From Lachnospiraceae bacterium (GTDB lineage Bacteria > Bacillota > Clostridia > Lachnospirales > Lachnospiraceae), in the NCBI GenBank assembly GCA_009787745.1, contig WQST01000004.1:1-33286 (forward strand): a stretch of DNA of 33,286 nt. Reading direction: 5' to 3'. Below the pieces are notes generated by a model. It did not search any database and was not told the origin of the DNA. It saw only the letters and a program-made list of their open reading frames with translations. A program made the position numbers and the translations under genes. Shown here one piece after another: positions 1-8,287 of the stretch; position 1 is the first letter of the stretch, and each line of letters starts with the position of its first letter.

Positions 1-326
1 CCGGCGGCTAAGTTTTTCATTCCGCCATTAATCATGGCTTGTGCCAAAACTGTCGCGGTCGTCGTTCCGTCTCCTGCAACATCATTGGTTTTGGTCGCAA
101 CTTCTTTTACAAGCTGTGCGCCCATATTTTCGAAGGCATCTTCTAATTCTATCTCTTTGGCGATCGTCACACCGTCGTTGGTGATGAGGGGGGAGCCATA
201 TGATTTATCCAAAACAACATTGCGGCCTTTCGGTCCTAAAGTGATACTGATTGTATCGGCTAACTTATTTACACCTGTTTCTAATGCGGCACGGGCTTCT
301 GCACCATGCTTTAATTCCTTTGCCAT
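1..326 (-). CDS. groEL: 60 kDa chaperonin GroEL, N-terminal part (runs off window)
   Basis: This is the first 108 codons of GroEL; the gene continues beyond base 1. GroEL forms the double-ring cytosolic chaperonin that folds proteins with ATP together with GroES. The translation starts MAKELKHGAEARAALE and contains the GroEL hallmarks TLGPKGRNVVLDK and, near residues 86-90, GDGTTTATVLAQ, the ATP-binding loop with the catalytic Asp. The ATG at 324-326 has only a modest ribosome binding site (AGGAGAAAAT region). It follows groES by 121 bases with no visible terminator, so the two are presumably cotranscribed from the CIRCE-controlled promoter. Identity is clear; only the partial length limits it. 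Confidence 0.97.
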   Translation of the reverse strand, partial: MAKELKHGAEARAALETGVNKLADTISITLGPKGRNVVLDKSYGSPLITNDGVTIAKEIELEDAFENMGAQLVKEVATKTNDVAGDGTTTATVLAQAMINGGMKNLAA

Positions 327-447
327 GTCTTATTTTCTCCTTATTATATAATTTTCTGACTTAGTATTGCTCTTTATATTATAATTCCTGCGGAACCATA
401 ATATTTTTATGCGCGCTAATACTGCGCAGGTCTAATGCCTAGCGTCA

Positions 448-732
448 TTATACCGTGATTGCGAGAATATCATTTTGTTTAACAATAATGTATTCCACAT
501 CATCAATCTTTACTTCTGTTCCGGAATATTTGGAGTAGATGACCTGATCTCCCACTTTTACTTCCATCTTAATTTCTTTTCCGTCAACGCATCCGCCCGG
601 ACCAACGGCGATAACTTCCGCCTGCTGGGGTTTTTCTTTACTCTGTCCGGGTAAAACAATCCCTGACTTGGTCGTTTCTTCTGCGACCAATTGCTTTAAG
701 ACTACTCTGTCTCCTAATGGTACTAATTTCAT
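448..732 (-). CDS. groES: 10 kDa co-chaperonin GroES
   Basis: GroES is the heptameric lid of the GroEL chaperonin. The 94-residue product has the family length and motifs: MKLVPLGDRVVLKQ at the N-terminus, the mobile-loop region around TTKSGIVLPG, VGDQVIYSKYSGTEVKIDD, and the C-terminal VKQNDILAI. The start at 732 is chosen over a longer reading frame to 819 because it matches the family N-terminus and sits behind AAGGAGGAAATCTTAC, a strong ribosome binding site; the longer form would translate through the CIRCE operator. It lies directly upstream of groEL. Confidence 0.97.
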   Translation of the reverse strand: MKLVPLGDRVVLKQLVAEETTKSGIVLPGQSKEKPQQAEVIAVGPGGCVDGKEIKMEVKVGDQVIYSKYSGTEVKIDDVEYIIVKQNDILAITV

Positions 733-785
733 GTAAGATTTCCTCCTTGCTATTTTTCGTATCTTATATGTTCGTTTACAGTTTG

Positions 786-812
786 TTAGCACTCGATGTG
801 GACGAGTGCCAA
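786..812 (-). promoter_or_regulatory. CIRCE operator (HrcA binding site)
   Basis: The element is TTAGCACTC, nine spacer bases, then GAGTGCCAA: 8 of 9 positions of the second arm match the canonical CIRCE GAGTGCTAA. It lies between the groES promoter and the groES start, the usual position for HrcA heat-shock repression. No hrcA gene is in the window. Confidence 0.95.
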
Positions 813-824
813 TCGACATTATCT

Positions 825-853
825 ATATTATCGCTATTCAAAAATAAATGCAA
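825..853 (-). promoter_or_regulatory. Probable sigma-A promoter of groES-groEL
   Basis: On the minus strand TTGCAT (848-853) and TAATAT (825-830) are separated by 17 bases, just upstream of the CIRCE element. The -10 is not perfect, and overlapping AT-rich alternatives such as GATAAT exist, so the exact hexamers are uncertain although a promoter is expected here. Confidence 0.5.
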
Positions 854-919
854 TAGGAAATTGTTATTTTATAAAAAATTTAGAATCTGTTTATCCGACA
901 CTCTGATAAACTTTGTCGG

Positions 920-948
920 TTGATGATTAAGATGATATTATATATAAT
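920..948 (+). promoter_or_regulatory. Sigma-A promoter of the ABC transporter operon
   Basis: TTGATG (920-925) and a perfect TATAAT (943-948) with a 17-base spacer lie 65 bases upstream of the first ABC ATPase start. The dyad at 954-970 overlaps the expected transcription start. Confidence 0.75.
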
Positions 949-953
949 CATAA

Positions 954-970
954 TACAACACGTTGTTGTA
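954..970. promoter_or_regulatory. Perfect dyad operator, TetR-like
   Basis: TACAACA-CGT-TGTTGTA is a perfect 7+3+7 inverted repeat placed 6 to 22 bases downstream of the -10 box. Its position over the likely transcription start suggests a repressor that blocks transcription of the ABC operon. Size and symmetry resemble TetR/AcrR operators, and such regulators often control this kind of transporter. No regulator gene is adjacent in the window, so the binding protein is unknown. Confidence 0.65.
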
Positions 971-1012
971 ACTATCAAGATTTTTGAAGTGGGATTCTGA
1001 ATGGAGAAACAT

Positions 1013-1951
1013 ATGTCAGTAATACAAGTAGAAAGGCTTACAAAAGACTATGGGCATAACCGCGGTGTTTTCGATGTGTCTTTTGATGTGAACGAAGGTG
1101 AAGTTTTCGGTTTCCTCGGCCCCAACGGGGCAGGGAAAACGACCACCATCCGCCATATCATGGGCTTTTCCCGCCCACAGGCGGGGACGACCAAGGTGAG
1201 AGGATTAGACAGTTGGAAATGGCATTACGATATTCAGCAGAATGTCGGGTATCTTCCCGGCGAAATTGCTTTGCCCGAAAACCTTACCGGAACACAATTT
1301 ATCAAAATGATGGCTGAACTTCGCGGCATGTCGGATATGGCTTATCCCGAAATCTTAATAAAGCGGTTTGAACTTTGCGCATCAGGCGGCCTTAAGAGGA
1401 TGTCATTGGGAATGAAACGAAAACTGGCGGTCGTTACGGCTTTTATGCACGACCCCAAGATTTTGATTCTTGATGAACCAACAAGCGGGCTTGACCCTGT
1501 TATGCAAGATATTTTTATTGATTTCATCAAAGAAGAAAAAGGGCGCGGTAAGACAATTCTTCTGTCGTCACATATATTTAATGAAGTGGATGCGACTTGC
1601 GACCGAATTGCCATCATCAAAGACGGGCGGTTGGTATCTACTTTTGTGGCGGATGACCTGCGCCATAACGACAGCAAGCAATGGCGGATTGAATTTACGA
1701 ACGAAGAGGATTTTGCCAAATTTAATATTTATGCGCAAAAGTCGGAATTATATAGTATTTTGTCCGTAAAGCCGCAACATAATCAACTTCAATTATTAGT
1801 TAAGGACAGCGAGATAAATACATTAATAGCGGAACTGTCTAAATACTCACTGCTCTATTTTAAGGAAATAAAATTGACGCTTGAGGATTATTTCATGAAA
1901 TTTTATGACCGTAACGCAAAGACGGGAGGTAGCGCAAATGCCGTACATTGA
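1013..1951 (+). CDS. ABC transporter ATP-binding protein (first of pair)
   Basis: This is the nucleotide-binding subunit of an ABC-2 type exporter, 312 residues. It shows Walker A GPNGAGKT near residues 37-44, an atypical signature RMSLGMKRKL in place of LSGGQ, Walker B ILILDEPTSGLD, and the H-loop SSHIF, followed by a C-terminal domain of about 90 residues of the kind found in drug/lantibiotic-type exporters. ATG 1013 is chosen over ATG 1001 because GGAG lies six bases before it and the family begins at this point; 1001 has no good ribosome binding site. The next gene begins within its last 14 bases. The substrate is unknown; drug or peptide export is plausible. Confidence 0.9.
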   Translation: MSVIQVERLTKDYGHNRGVFDVSFDVNEGEVFGFLGPNGAGKTTTIRHIMGFSRPQAGTTKVRGLDSWKWHYDIQQNVGYLPGEIALPENLTGTQFIKMMAELRGMSDMAYPEILIKRFELCASGGLKRMSLGMKRKLAVVTAFMHDPKILILDEPTSGLDPVMQDIFIDFIKEEKGRGKTILLSSHIFNEVDATCDRIAIIKDGRLVSTFVADDLRHNDSKQWRIEFTNEEDFAKFNIYAQKSELYSILSVKPQHNQLQLLVKDSEINTLIAELSKYSLLYFKEIKLTLEDYFMKFYDRNAKTGGSANAVH

Positions 1952-2861
1952 AATCAGCGGGATAAAAAAGGATTACGGCGACGGACGCGGTAATTTTGAT
2001 TTAAACCTTTCCATTGAACGCGGTGAGGTTTTCGGATTCGTCGGTACAAACGGCGCGGGTAAAACTACCCTGATCCGGCAAATGATGGGATTTTTACGCC
2101 CCGAAGACGGCAGCATAAAAATAAACGGGCTGGATTCGTGGGAAGATTCCGCCGAGTTAAAGAGATATATCGGCTATGTACCCGGGGAGATTGCTTTCCC
2201 TGACGCACCTTCAGGTACCGTCTTTTTACGGCGTCAAGCCGAACTTTTGGGGCTTAAGGATATGTCCCGCGCCGATGAAATCATTAATAAATTACAGCTT
2301 GACCCGACCGCGAACTTGAAGCGGATGAGTAAGGGCATGAAACAAAAAACCGCAATTGTGGCGGCTTTTATGGCTGATTTTGATATCCTGATATTGGATG
2401 AGCCGACCACGGGACTTGACCCTTTAATGCGACGTGAATTCGTCGAGATTCTTAATGAGGAAAAGAAAAAAGGTAAAACAATTTTTATGTCAAGCCATAT
2501 GTTTGAGGAAGTTGAGCATACTTGCGATAAAGTTGCGCTTATTAAGGAAGGCAGAATTATCGCCGTAAAAGACACGCTCGAGATTAGGCATAATACAAAA
2601 AAGGTTTATAAAATTGAATTTAGCTCCGCAGAAGACTACAAACTTTTTATCACCGAAGCTTTTGATTTTTCCGAACAGCGTGAAGATTATCAACAAGTAA
2701 TCGTCAAAATTAACGATACCGATATTAACCGTTTCTTCTCGGTGCTTAAGAATTATCATATGAAGTTTTTAACCGAAATAAAATATTCGCTCGAACAATA
2801 TTTCAAGAACTTATATTCTTTAACGGGTGAAAATCAAGGAGGAAAAAGCGATGTTCTGTAA
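1938..2861 (+). CDS. ABC transporter ATP-binding protein (second of pair)
   Basis: This 307-residue ATPase is a paralogue of the preceding one. It has Walker A GTNGAGKTT near residues 36-44, signature RMSKGMKQK, Walker B ILILDEPTTGLD and H-loop SSHMFEE. Both ATPases share the same unusual signature form and the same C-terminal extension, so they probably arose by tandem duplication and may work as a heterodimer on the single permease encoded next. The start at 1938 is set by GGGAGG eight bases upstream; an upstream in-frame start at 1905 lacks one. The gene overlaps both neighbours, which indicates translational coupling. Confidence 0.9.
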   Translation: MPYIEISGIKKDYGDGRGNFDLNLSIERGEVFGFVGTNGAGKTTLIRQMMGFLRPEDGSIKINGLDSWEDSAELKRYIGYVPGEIAFPDAPSGTVFLRRQAELLGLKDMSRADEIINKLQLDPTANLKRMSKGMKQKTAIVAAFMADFDILILDEPTTGLDPLMRREFVEILNEEKKKGKTIFMSSHMFEEVEHTCDKVALIKEGRIIAVKDTLEIRHNTKKVYKIEFSSAEDYKLFITEAFDFSEQREDYQQVIVKINDTDINRFFSVLKNYHMKFLTEIKYSLEQYFKNLYSLTGENQGGKSDVL

Positions 2862-4086
2862 AACAATATTTAAGCAAACACTTAACCAAAACTGGAAGCT
2901 GTGGATGATCTTTACGATCATTCCGACGATAATGAGTATGCTTATTATTACGGTCTATGACCCCAAGATGGTTCAGGGGATGATGAATATGATCCAAAAT
3001 GTTCCCGGGGTAGGCGATATCCTAGGCGACCGGATTGAAACAATGTCGTCCCTACTCGCAATGCTCGGCGAAAACTTCTATATGCTGCCGGGATATATTT
3101 TACCGCTCATATACGTTATCATGACCGCTAATTCGCTTATTGCTTCACAAGTAGACAGAGGTTCGATGGCGTATATCCTATCCACGCCGATTAAACGCAC
3201 AAAGGTCGTTAGGACACAGGCTTTTTATCTGATTACAGCTATTTTCTGTACTTTCCTTGTGATAACCACCTTCGGTTTTGTGGCTGTGCAAGCCAAACAT
3301 AACGCTCTTTGGGGGCAGGCTTATACCGCCGATGTAAAAGCCGCTTCTACTGTTTTGAATTTTGACAATGATACTGTCGCAAACGACCTAACGCTTATCC
3401 TTAATAATCAAGACGCCGTTCGCGCAGGGGCAAAAGCGAGAGGAATTGACGATGATGTATATATTGTATATCTGGGGTTAAAAATGAGTGCCGCGGAAGA
3501 GAGTGCGGCGCCAACAGAACAAGCCAAAGAAATGCAGGAAAAATTGATGAGCGGAATTGTCGCCGCCGCTGATGCACTTGATATGGAAGCCGCCGATCTT
3601 ACAACAGACATGAGTAAAATCAAGGGTAATTCCCACGCCATGGCGGCGGCCGTTAAAGCTTCCGGCTTACCGCAGGAACTTTTTACCGCCTTTATCAATA
3701 GGCAGTTGGCGACAGATGAAATCACCTTCGATAAAGGTGTTGACTTTAGTGTAAAAGGTTATTTAATGATAAACCTTGGTGCATTCCTGATGTTTTTCGC
3801 TATTTCGAGTATATCATTCCTGTTCTCCTGTGTTTTCAATTTGACCAAAAATTCACTTGCGTTAGGAGCGGGCATCCCGATTGCCTTCTTCATTTTTCAC
3901 CTTATGTCCCAATTCGGGTCAAGCCTTGAAAATCTCAAATATCTTTCACTTAACACGCTTTTTGCCGCCCATGAAATTGTGATTGACGGAGTATATATTC
4001 CGCAGTTCATTGCGCTGGCGGTAATCGGGTCGGTACTTTATTTGGTCGGGATTAAAGTATTTAAGGAAAAAGATTTGCCGTTATAG
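2851..4086 (+). CDS. ABC-2 type transporter permease
   Basis: This is the membrane subunit (412 residues) of the exporter encoded with the two preceding ATPases. Hydrophobic segments occur near residues 19-40, 85-105 and 127-150, followed by a large extracytoplasmic domain of roughly 150 residues rich in Ala, Asp and Glu, then a cluster of membrane segments from about 308 to the C-terminus. This fits ABC-2 permeases with one large loop between TM groups. The start at 2851 is set by AAGGAGG eight bases upstream and overlaps the preceding stop by 11 bases. The extended loop might bind substrate, but no specific ligand can be assigned. Confidence 0.85.
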   Translation: MFCKTIFKQTLNQNWKLWMIFTIIPTIMSMLIITVYDPKMVQGMMNMIQNVPGVGDILGDRIETMSSLLAMLGENFYMLPGYILPLIYVIMTANSLIASQVDRGSMAYILSTPIKRTKVVRTQAFYLITAIFCTFLVITTFGFVAVQAKHNALWGQAYTADVKAASTVLNFDNDTVANDLTLILNNQDAVRAGAKARGIDDDVYIVYLGLKMSAAEESAAPTEQAKEMQEKLMSGIVAAADALDMEAADLTTDMSKIKGNSHAMAAAVKASGLPQELFTAFINRQLATDEITFDKGVDFSVKGYLMINLGAFLMFFAISSISFLFSCVFNLTKNSLALGAGIPIAFFIFHLMSQFGSSLENLKYLSLNTLFAAHEIVIDGVYIPQFIALAVIGSVLYLVGIKVFKEKDLPL

Positions 4087-4098
4087 GCATAATAAAAT

Positions 4099-4203
4099 CA
4101 ATGCCATCAACTTAGGAAGTGTCAATCCCCCTACGGTTAGCGTCACTAGCCAAGGGATTCCGGCCGAAGCCCGGAATGACGAATGCTTAAGTTGATGACA
4201 TTG
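4099..4203. repeat. Palindromic MITE-like intergenic repeat
   Basis: A 16-base arm at 4099-4114 is inverted with 15/16 identity at 4188-4203. Between them is a GC-rich inner hairpin, ATTCCGG (4157-4163) and CCGGAAT (4171-4177), around a 7-base loop. The inner unit resembles dispersed GGATTCCGG/CCGGAATGAC palindromic units seen between genes in many bacteria. It lies between the convergent ABC permease and PatB-like genes and may also act as a transcription terminator for both. No second copy was seen in the window, so the mobile or dispersed nature is an inference. Confidence 0.5.
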
Positions 4204-4227
4204 TCTTAAAGTGAAAGCTTGAGATAC

Positions 4228-5397
4228 TTAACCAAGTGCTTTTAACAAACGATAAAATGCTGTTTCCAAAGTTTTACGCGGGCAGGCTATGTTAATACGC
4301 TCAAAACCTTCGCCGCATCCGCCGAATTGCCGCCCGCTGTAAAGCCAAAGCCCTGCTTTCTTAATAATCAAATCCTCTCGCTCTTCTTCATTCAGCGAAA
4401 GCCCGCGGCAATCAAGCCATATCAGATAAGTTCCCTCAGGTTCAATAAGCCGTATCCCTTGCAACCGGTTTTGCAGAAAAACTCTAACGAAATCAATATT
4501 ACTTTGTAAATATTGATTCAATTGCTCAACCCATTCGCGCCCGCCCTCATAAGCCGCCTGACTGGCAATCAAGCCGAAGTAATTAAGCCGCCCATAACCT
4601 GTTTTTGCCATCGCTTTATTGAACTTAACTCTTAAATCTTTATTGGCAATAAAGATATTAGCGACTTGCAAACCGGCTAAGTTAAAAGTCATGCTCGGTG
4701 AAGTTAGGTTAATCGTTATTTGTTCAAATTCCTTTTTTATTCCGGCGAAAACCGTGTGCTTATGACTGGGATAAACGAAATCACAATGACTTTCATCGCT
4801 TAAAACAATAACCCCATGACGGGCGCAAATATCGCCCATCCGTTTAAGTTCCTCATTTTTAAAAACGCGCCCAACGGGATTATGAGGATTACACAGGATA
4901 AATATCTTCACATTGTTTTTAATTATCTTGTTCTCAAAATCACCAAAATCAATTTCATAATGAAGGTTATTCAAGTGTAAATCGTTGGTCACTAATTTGC
5001 GGGAACTGTGAAGAATTTCATCACAAAAAGGATAGTAGACAGGCGGCTGAACAAGTATTCCGTCGCCCTTTTCCGTAAAAGCACGAATAGCCGTCGAAAT
5101 AGCAAAAACAATGCCCGGCGTTTTGACTAACCATTCTTCTTTTAACTTGTAATTATGATATTTACGATACCATTTTTCGATCGCGTTAAAATACTCACTC
5201 TTCGCTTCCGAATAACCGTATATACCCAGTTCAGCACCTTCTTTTACCTTGTCCTGAACACATGGCGGTACCCGAAAGTCCATATCCGCTACCCATAGCG
5301 GCAGCAAACCATCAGGTTTGCCGAGTTCCGCAGAAAAATCGTATTTCCACGAATTAGTATTTTTGCGGTCGATAATTTCATCAAAGTTATATTTCAT
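4228..5397 (-). CDS. PatB/MalY-like PLP-fold protein lacking the catalytic lysine
   Basis: The 389-residue product has the length and architecture of the PatB/MalY family (cystathionine beta-lyase, C-S lyase), fold-type I PLP enzymes that cleave cystathionine to homocysteine, pyruvate and ammonia. Family motifs are clear: LPLWVADMDF near 32-41, PVYYPF near 119-124, CNPHNPVGR near 169-177, and SDESHCDF near 200-207 with the Asp that holds the PLP ring nitrogen. The segment normally reading SPSKTFN is SPSMTFN here: residue 236, which should be the Schiff-base lysine, is Met (codon 4690-4692 is ATG; one base from AAG). The gene is otherwise intact. It may be catalytically inactive, altered in function, or a sequencing error. 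A modest ribosome binding site precedes ATG 5397. Confidence 0.85.
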   Translation of the reverse strand: MKYNFDEIIDRKNTNSWKYDFSAELGKPDGLLPLWVADMDFRVPPCVQDKVKEGAELGIYGYSEAKSEYFNAIEKWYRKYHNYKLKEEWLVKTPGIVFAISTAIRAFTEKGDGILVQPPVYYPFCDEILHSSRKLVTNDLHLNNLHYEIDFGDFENKIIKNNVKIFILCNPHNPVGRVFKNEELKRMGDICARHGVIVLSDESHCDFVYPSHKHTVFAGIKKEFEQITINLTSPSMTFNLAGLQVANIFIANKDLRVKFNKAMAKTGYGRLNYFGLIASQAAYEGGREWVEQLNQYLQSNIDFVRVFLQNRLQGIRLIEPEGTYLIWLDCRGLSLNEEEREDLIIKKAGLWLYSGRQFGGCGEGFERINIACPRKTLETAFYRLLKALG

Positions 5398-5856
5398 TCC
5401 AAAACCCCCGATTACAAATGTTTTATATTAGTTTTCCCGTAAATAATTATCCGGCTATTATGCGTAATATGCTTGTTAGATACTAAGACCCACCTAAGAT
5501 AAATCGCTTGGGCGGGAGGGGGAATAGTACGAATTATAAGCAGATAGTCACAATCACTAGCCATTATGTTATGGTACACAGACTATAAAACTTGTTATCC
5601 TTGACACACTTTAAGTATAGCACAAACTCATTATTTTTGCACGATAATTATAGTAAAAATTACCCAAAAATATCACCAAAAATATCCTGTTTTTTTTGAC
5701 AGATAAAGTTGTCTTTTGTGCTGAATTTACTTTGGCTTAGATATTGCTTTTTCATTCAATAAATTGTATGTTAATTATAGGTCACTTCATAGATTTATTT
5801 CGGTAATAAATGTAAAGCAACCGAGAATTAACAGCACAGGCACAGAAAGGAAAAAC
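5398..5856. other. AT-rich intergenic region between divergent genes
   Basis: This 459-base gap separates divergent patB-like and GH43 genes. No credible open reading frame is present. It holds a direct repeat CTAAGA-CCCAC-CTAAGA around 5491-5507, a small dyad GACA...TGTC beginning at 5698, a weak plus-strand promoter candidate TTGCTT (5744-5749) with TATGTT (5767-5772) at a 17-base spacing, and a minus-strand TATACT at 5614-5619 without a good -35. I recognise no riboswitch or other RNA element. Confidence 0.4.
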
Positions 5857-7401
5857 ATGGCAATCAAATATAAAAACCCTATCCTCAAAGGCTTCTACCC
5901 TGACCCCGGCATCTGCCGAAAAGGTGATGATTATTATATGGTAACGAGCTCATTTGAGTTTTTCCCCGGTGTGCCGATTTTTCACTCAAAGGATTTAGTT
6001 AACTGGACACAAATCGGACATTGCCTGACCCGCGAAAGTCAACTGCCATTACATAATGTTAGATATTCGATGGGAATTTTCGCCCCCGTAATCCGCTATC
6101 ATAAGCAGAAAGACCGTTTCTATATGGTCACTACCAATGTGACTAAATTCGGTAATTTTTTCGTTTATGCCGACGACCCTTTAGGCGAATGGTCTGAGCC
6201 GATTTTGATAAACCAGGGCGGTATTGACCCTTCTTTATTCTTTGAAGATGATGGTACTGCTTACTTTATCTCCAATGCGTATGAGGGGGACGACCCAAGA
6301 AGCGGCTTTTTATTATCGCAGATTGACTTGGAAACGGGTCGCCTTCTTACTAAACCAACTCCTGTTTGGGGCGGTATCGGCGAAAGTGCGCCGGAAGCTC
6401 CTCACATCTATAAAATCGGGGCTTGGTACTATCAAATGATTGCCGAGGGCGGCACTGAACTCGGGCATATGGAGACGATTGCCAGAAGCAGGAATTTATT
6501 CGGCCCTTATGAACCATGCCCGATGAATCCGATTCTGACGCATCGCAATAAGAAAAACCATCAGATCCAAGCAACAGGACATGCCGATTTGATTCAGGAT
6601 ATCTATGGTGAATGGTGGGCGGTTTTTCTCGGCTACCGCGAAACTCATGCCTATTTCCATCATCTCGGCCGCGAAACTTTTCTGGCGCCTGTGGAATGGG
6701 TTGATGAATGGCCGATTATAAACGGCGGCAGAGCCATTGAATTTGAAATGAATGTTCCTTCAAAAGCAGTTATTTTGCAATCACGTGTTAATGAATATCA
6801 CACCGATTTTACTAAAGGTATTGAACTGCCCTTTGTTCATTTACGAAATCCTTATCCGGAAAATTATGAATCAACTGAAAGCGGACTTAAATTGATTGGT
6901 TCTGAATTTAATCTCGCTGATGAAGACAGTCCGACTTTTCTCGGATTCCGCCAAAAAGACCATGAAAGCAGGCTAGAAATTGATTTTTCATTTTCACCTA
7001 TTGTTAATGGCGATGAAGCCGGAGTGACGGTTTTTTATAAGCACGATGCACATATGGATGTTTATGTGGGTATGGAAAATGGACGGAGATTTCTATGTTT
7101 TAAGAAATCTGTCGGCGATATTCTTCACATATGTGCATACTTGCCGATTTTCGAAGGTGAACTTAGCGATGATAAGATTACCATTATAGTCAAGTCAGAT
7201 AAATTGAAATATTATTTTTCGGCGGTTGTAGACGGAAAAGAAATATTCCTCGGCGAAGGTTTGACCAGATATGTCTCAACCGAAAGTCATCAATTAGGTT
7301 TCACCGGAACATTCCTTGCCATTTATGCTACCGGAAATGGCAAGAAGGCATCAAGTGACGCCCTCTTTTCGCGGTTTGAGTATTATGGGTTTGATGATTA
7401 G
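5857..7401 (+). CDS. Glycoside hydrolase family 43 beta-xylosidase / alpha-L-arabinofuranosidase
   Basis: The enzyme (514 residues) is predicted to release xylose or arabinose from xylan-derived oligosaccharides by an inverting mechanism. The five-bladed propeller domain fills about residues 5-315, with the expected catalytic trio: general base D16 in FYPDPGI, pKa modulator D124 in GGIDPSLFF, and general acid E180 in ESAPEAPHIYK. The C-terminal 200 residues form a beta-sandwich typical of GH43 xylosidases. No signal peptide is visible, so it probably acts in the cytoplasm on imported oligosaccharides. ATG 5857 is chosen because AAAGG lies 6 bases upstream and the protein then begins at the family N-terminus; a frame opening at 5764 would add 31 unrelated residues. 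Its end faces the end of the biosynthetic cluster, 29 bases away. Confidence 0.9.
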   Translation: MAIKYKNPILKGFYPDPGICRKGDDYYMVTSSFEFFPGVPIFHSKDLVNWTQIGHCLTRESQLPLHNVRYSMGIFAPVIRYHKQKDRFYMVTTNVTKFGNFFVYADDPLGEWSEPILINQGGIDPSLFFEDDGTAYFISNAYEGDDPRSGFLLSQIDLETGRLLTKPTPVWGGIGESAPEAPHIYKIGAWYYQMIAEGGTELGHMETIARSRNLFGPYEPCPMNPILTHRNKKNHQIQATGHADLIQDIYGEWWAVFLGYRETHAYFHHLGRETFLAPVEWVDEWPIINGGRAIEFEMNVPSKAVILQSRVNEYHTDFTKGIELPFVHLRNPYPENYESTESGLKLIGSEFNLADEDSPTFLGFRQKDHESRLEIDFSFSPIVNGDEAGVTVFYKHDAHMDVYVGMENGRRFLCFKKSVGDILHICAYLPIFEGELSDDKITIIVKSDKLKYYFSAVVDGKEIFLGEGLTRYVSTESHQLGFTGTFLAIYATGNGKKASSDALFSRFEYYGFDD

Positions 7402-7430
7402 GGCAAGTAAAATAAATAGGCTATCATAAA

Positions 7431-8276
7431 TTAAGCAAGGGCTTTAATCTCATTTGAGTTTACCATAAATGTTGTTTTGCTTTCCAATCTATATTTTCCG
7501 ATTAAATCATCTACTCTTACGTTTTGATGAACAATTCCATGAATATCATTTAAAAGCTCAGTATAATTATCGGATTGAAAAATATTTCTACCAATAGATA
7601 TACCCTTTGCTCCGCAATCCATAGCATTGCTTATCATCGTTAATAATGATTCTGTATCCATCTGCTGCCCACCTGCGATTATTACCGGTATTTGACAACT
7701 TTCAATTACCTCTGCAAATCCTGATTTTGAATTACAATAATTCACTTTAACCATATCAGCACCAAGTTCATCCATAACCCGAACTGCATGTTTTATATAT
7801 TTAATATCCCATTCATTATCAATTTTATCACCTCTTACATAAACCATTGCAATTAAAGGCATTCCTGCATCATTACAATCCTGAATTATATTTGCCGTAT
7901 CTTGTAGCATTTTAGCCTCATATCCATTTCCTAAATTAATATGTATAGATACAGCATCACATCCCATTCGTACTGCTTCTTTAACTGTTGCTGTTTGAAT
8001 TTTTAATAATCCTGATGTGCTTAGTGCTGTGCTGCCCGATAAATGCATAATCAATCCTATATCATTATTGTTTAACAATTGATAATTATTCTTTATCGGT
8101 CCTCCATGCAAAATCATAGAATCTACAATTTTACACTCCATAATCTTTTGTAATGTATCTCCTAATTTCTCTAATCCTTTAATTGGACCTTCTGAGAATC
8201 CATGATCTAAGGGTAAAATAATTGCTCTTTCATGCCCTCTGAAAATACGGCTCATTCGTTTTTCTTTACCATTCAT
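7431..8276 (-). CDS. DhnA/LacD-type class I aldolase, GriI-like
   Basis: This 281-residue TIM-barrel enzyme belongs to the class I aldolase group that includes 2-amino-3,7-dideoxy-D-threo-hept-6-ulosonate synthase and GriI. The family motif LPLDHG gives D24, MVYVRGD gives Y146, and MVKVNY gives the Schiff-base lysine K177; GG in IIAGGQQ and SIGRNIF bind phosphate. GriI condenses L-aspartate-4-semialdehyde with dihydroxyacetone phosphate to a seven-carbon amino sugar phosphate; its partner GriH cyclises this to 3-amino-4-hydroxybenzoate. Because a DHQS-II homologue lies three genes upstream in the same operon, I assign the GriI role by inference. AGGAGG sits seven bases before ATG 8276. It is the last gene of the cluster and no terminator is visible after it. 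The alternative is an archaeal-type shikimate role. Confidence 0.85.
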   Translation of the reverse strand: MNGKEKRMSRIFRGHERAIILPLDHGFSEGPIKGLEKLGDTLQKIMECKIVDSMILHGGPIKNNYQLLNNNDIGLIMHLSGSTALSTSGLLKIQTATVKEAVRMGCDAVSIHINLGNGYEAKMLQDTANIIQDCNDAGMPLIAMVYVRGDKIDNEWDIKYIKHAVRVMDELGADMVKVNYCNSKSGFAEVIESCQIPVIIAGGQQMDTESLLTMISNAMDCGAKGISIGRNIFQSDNYTELLNDIHGIVHQNVRVDDLIGKYRLESKTTFMVNSNEIKALA

Positions 8277-8287
8277 TTGTTATCCTC

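Noticed and set aside
34..351. Plus-strand open frame at the left end
   Set aside because: It lies opposite the unmistakable GroEL N-terminus on the minus strand and has no recognisable content.
5696..5701. Perfect TTGACA upstream of GH43 as its -35 box
   Set aside because: No acceptable -10 hexamer lies 16 to 18 bases downstream.
7402..7430. Terminator between the convergent GH43 and aldolase genes
   Set aside because: No stem-loop with a U-tract can be drawn in these 29 bases.
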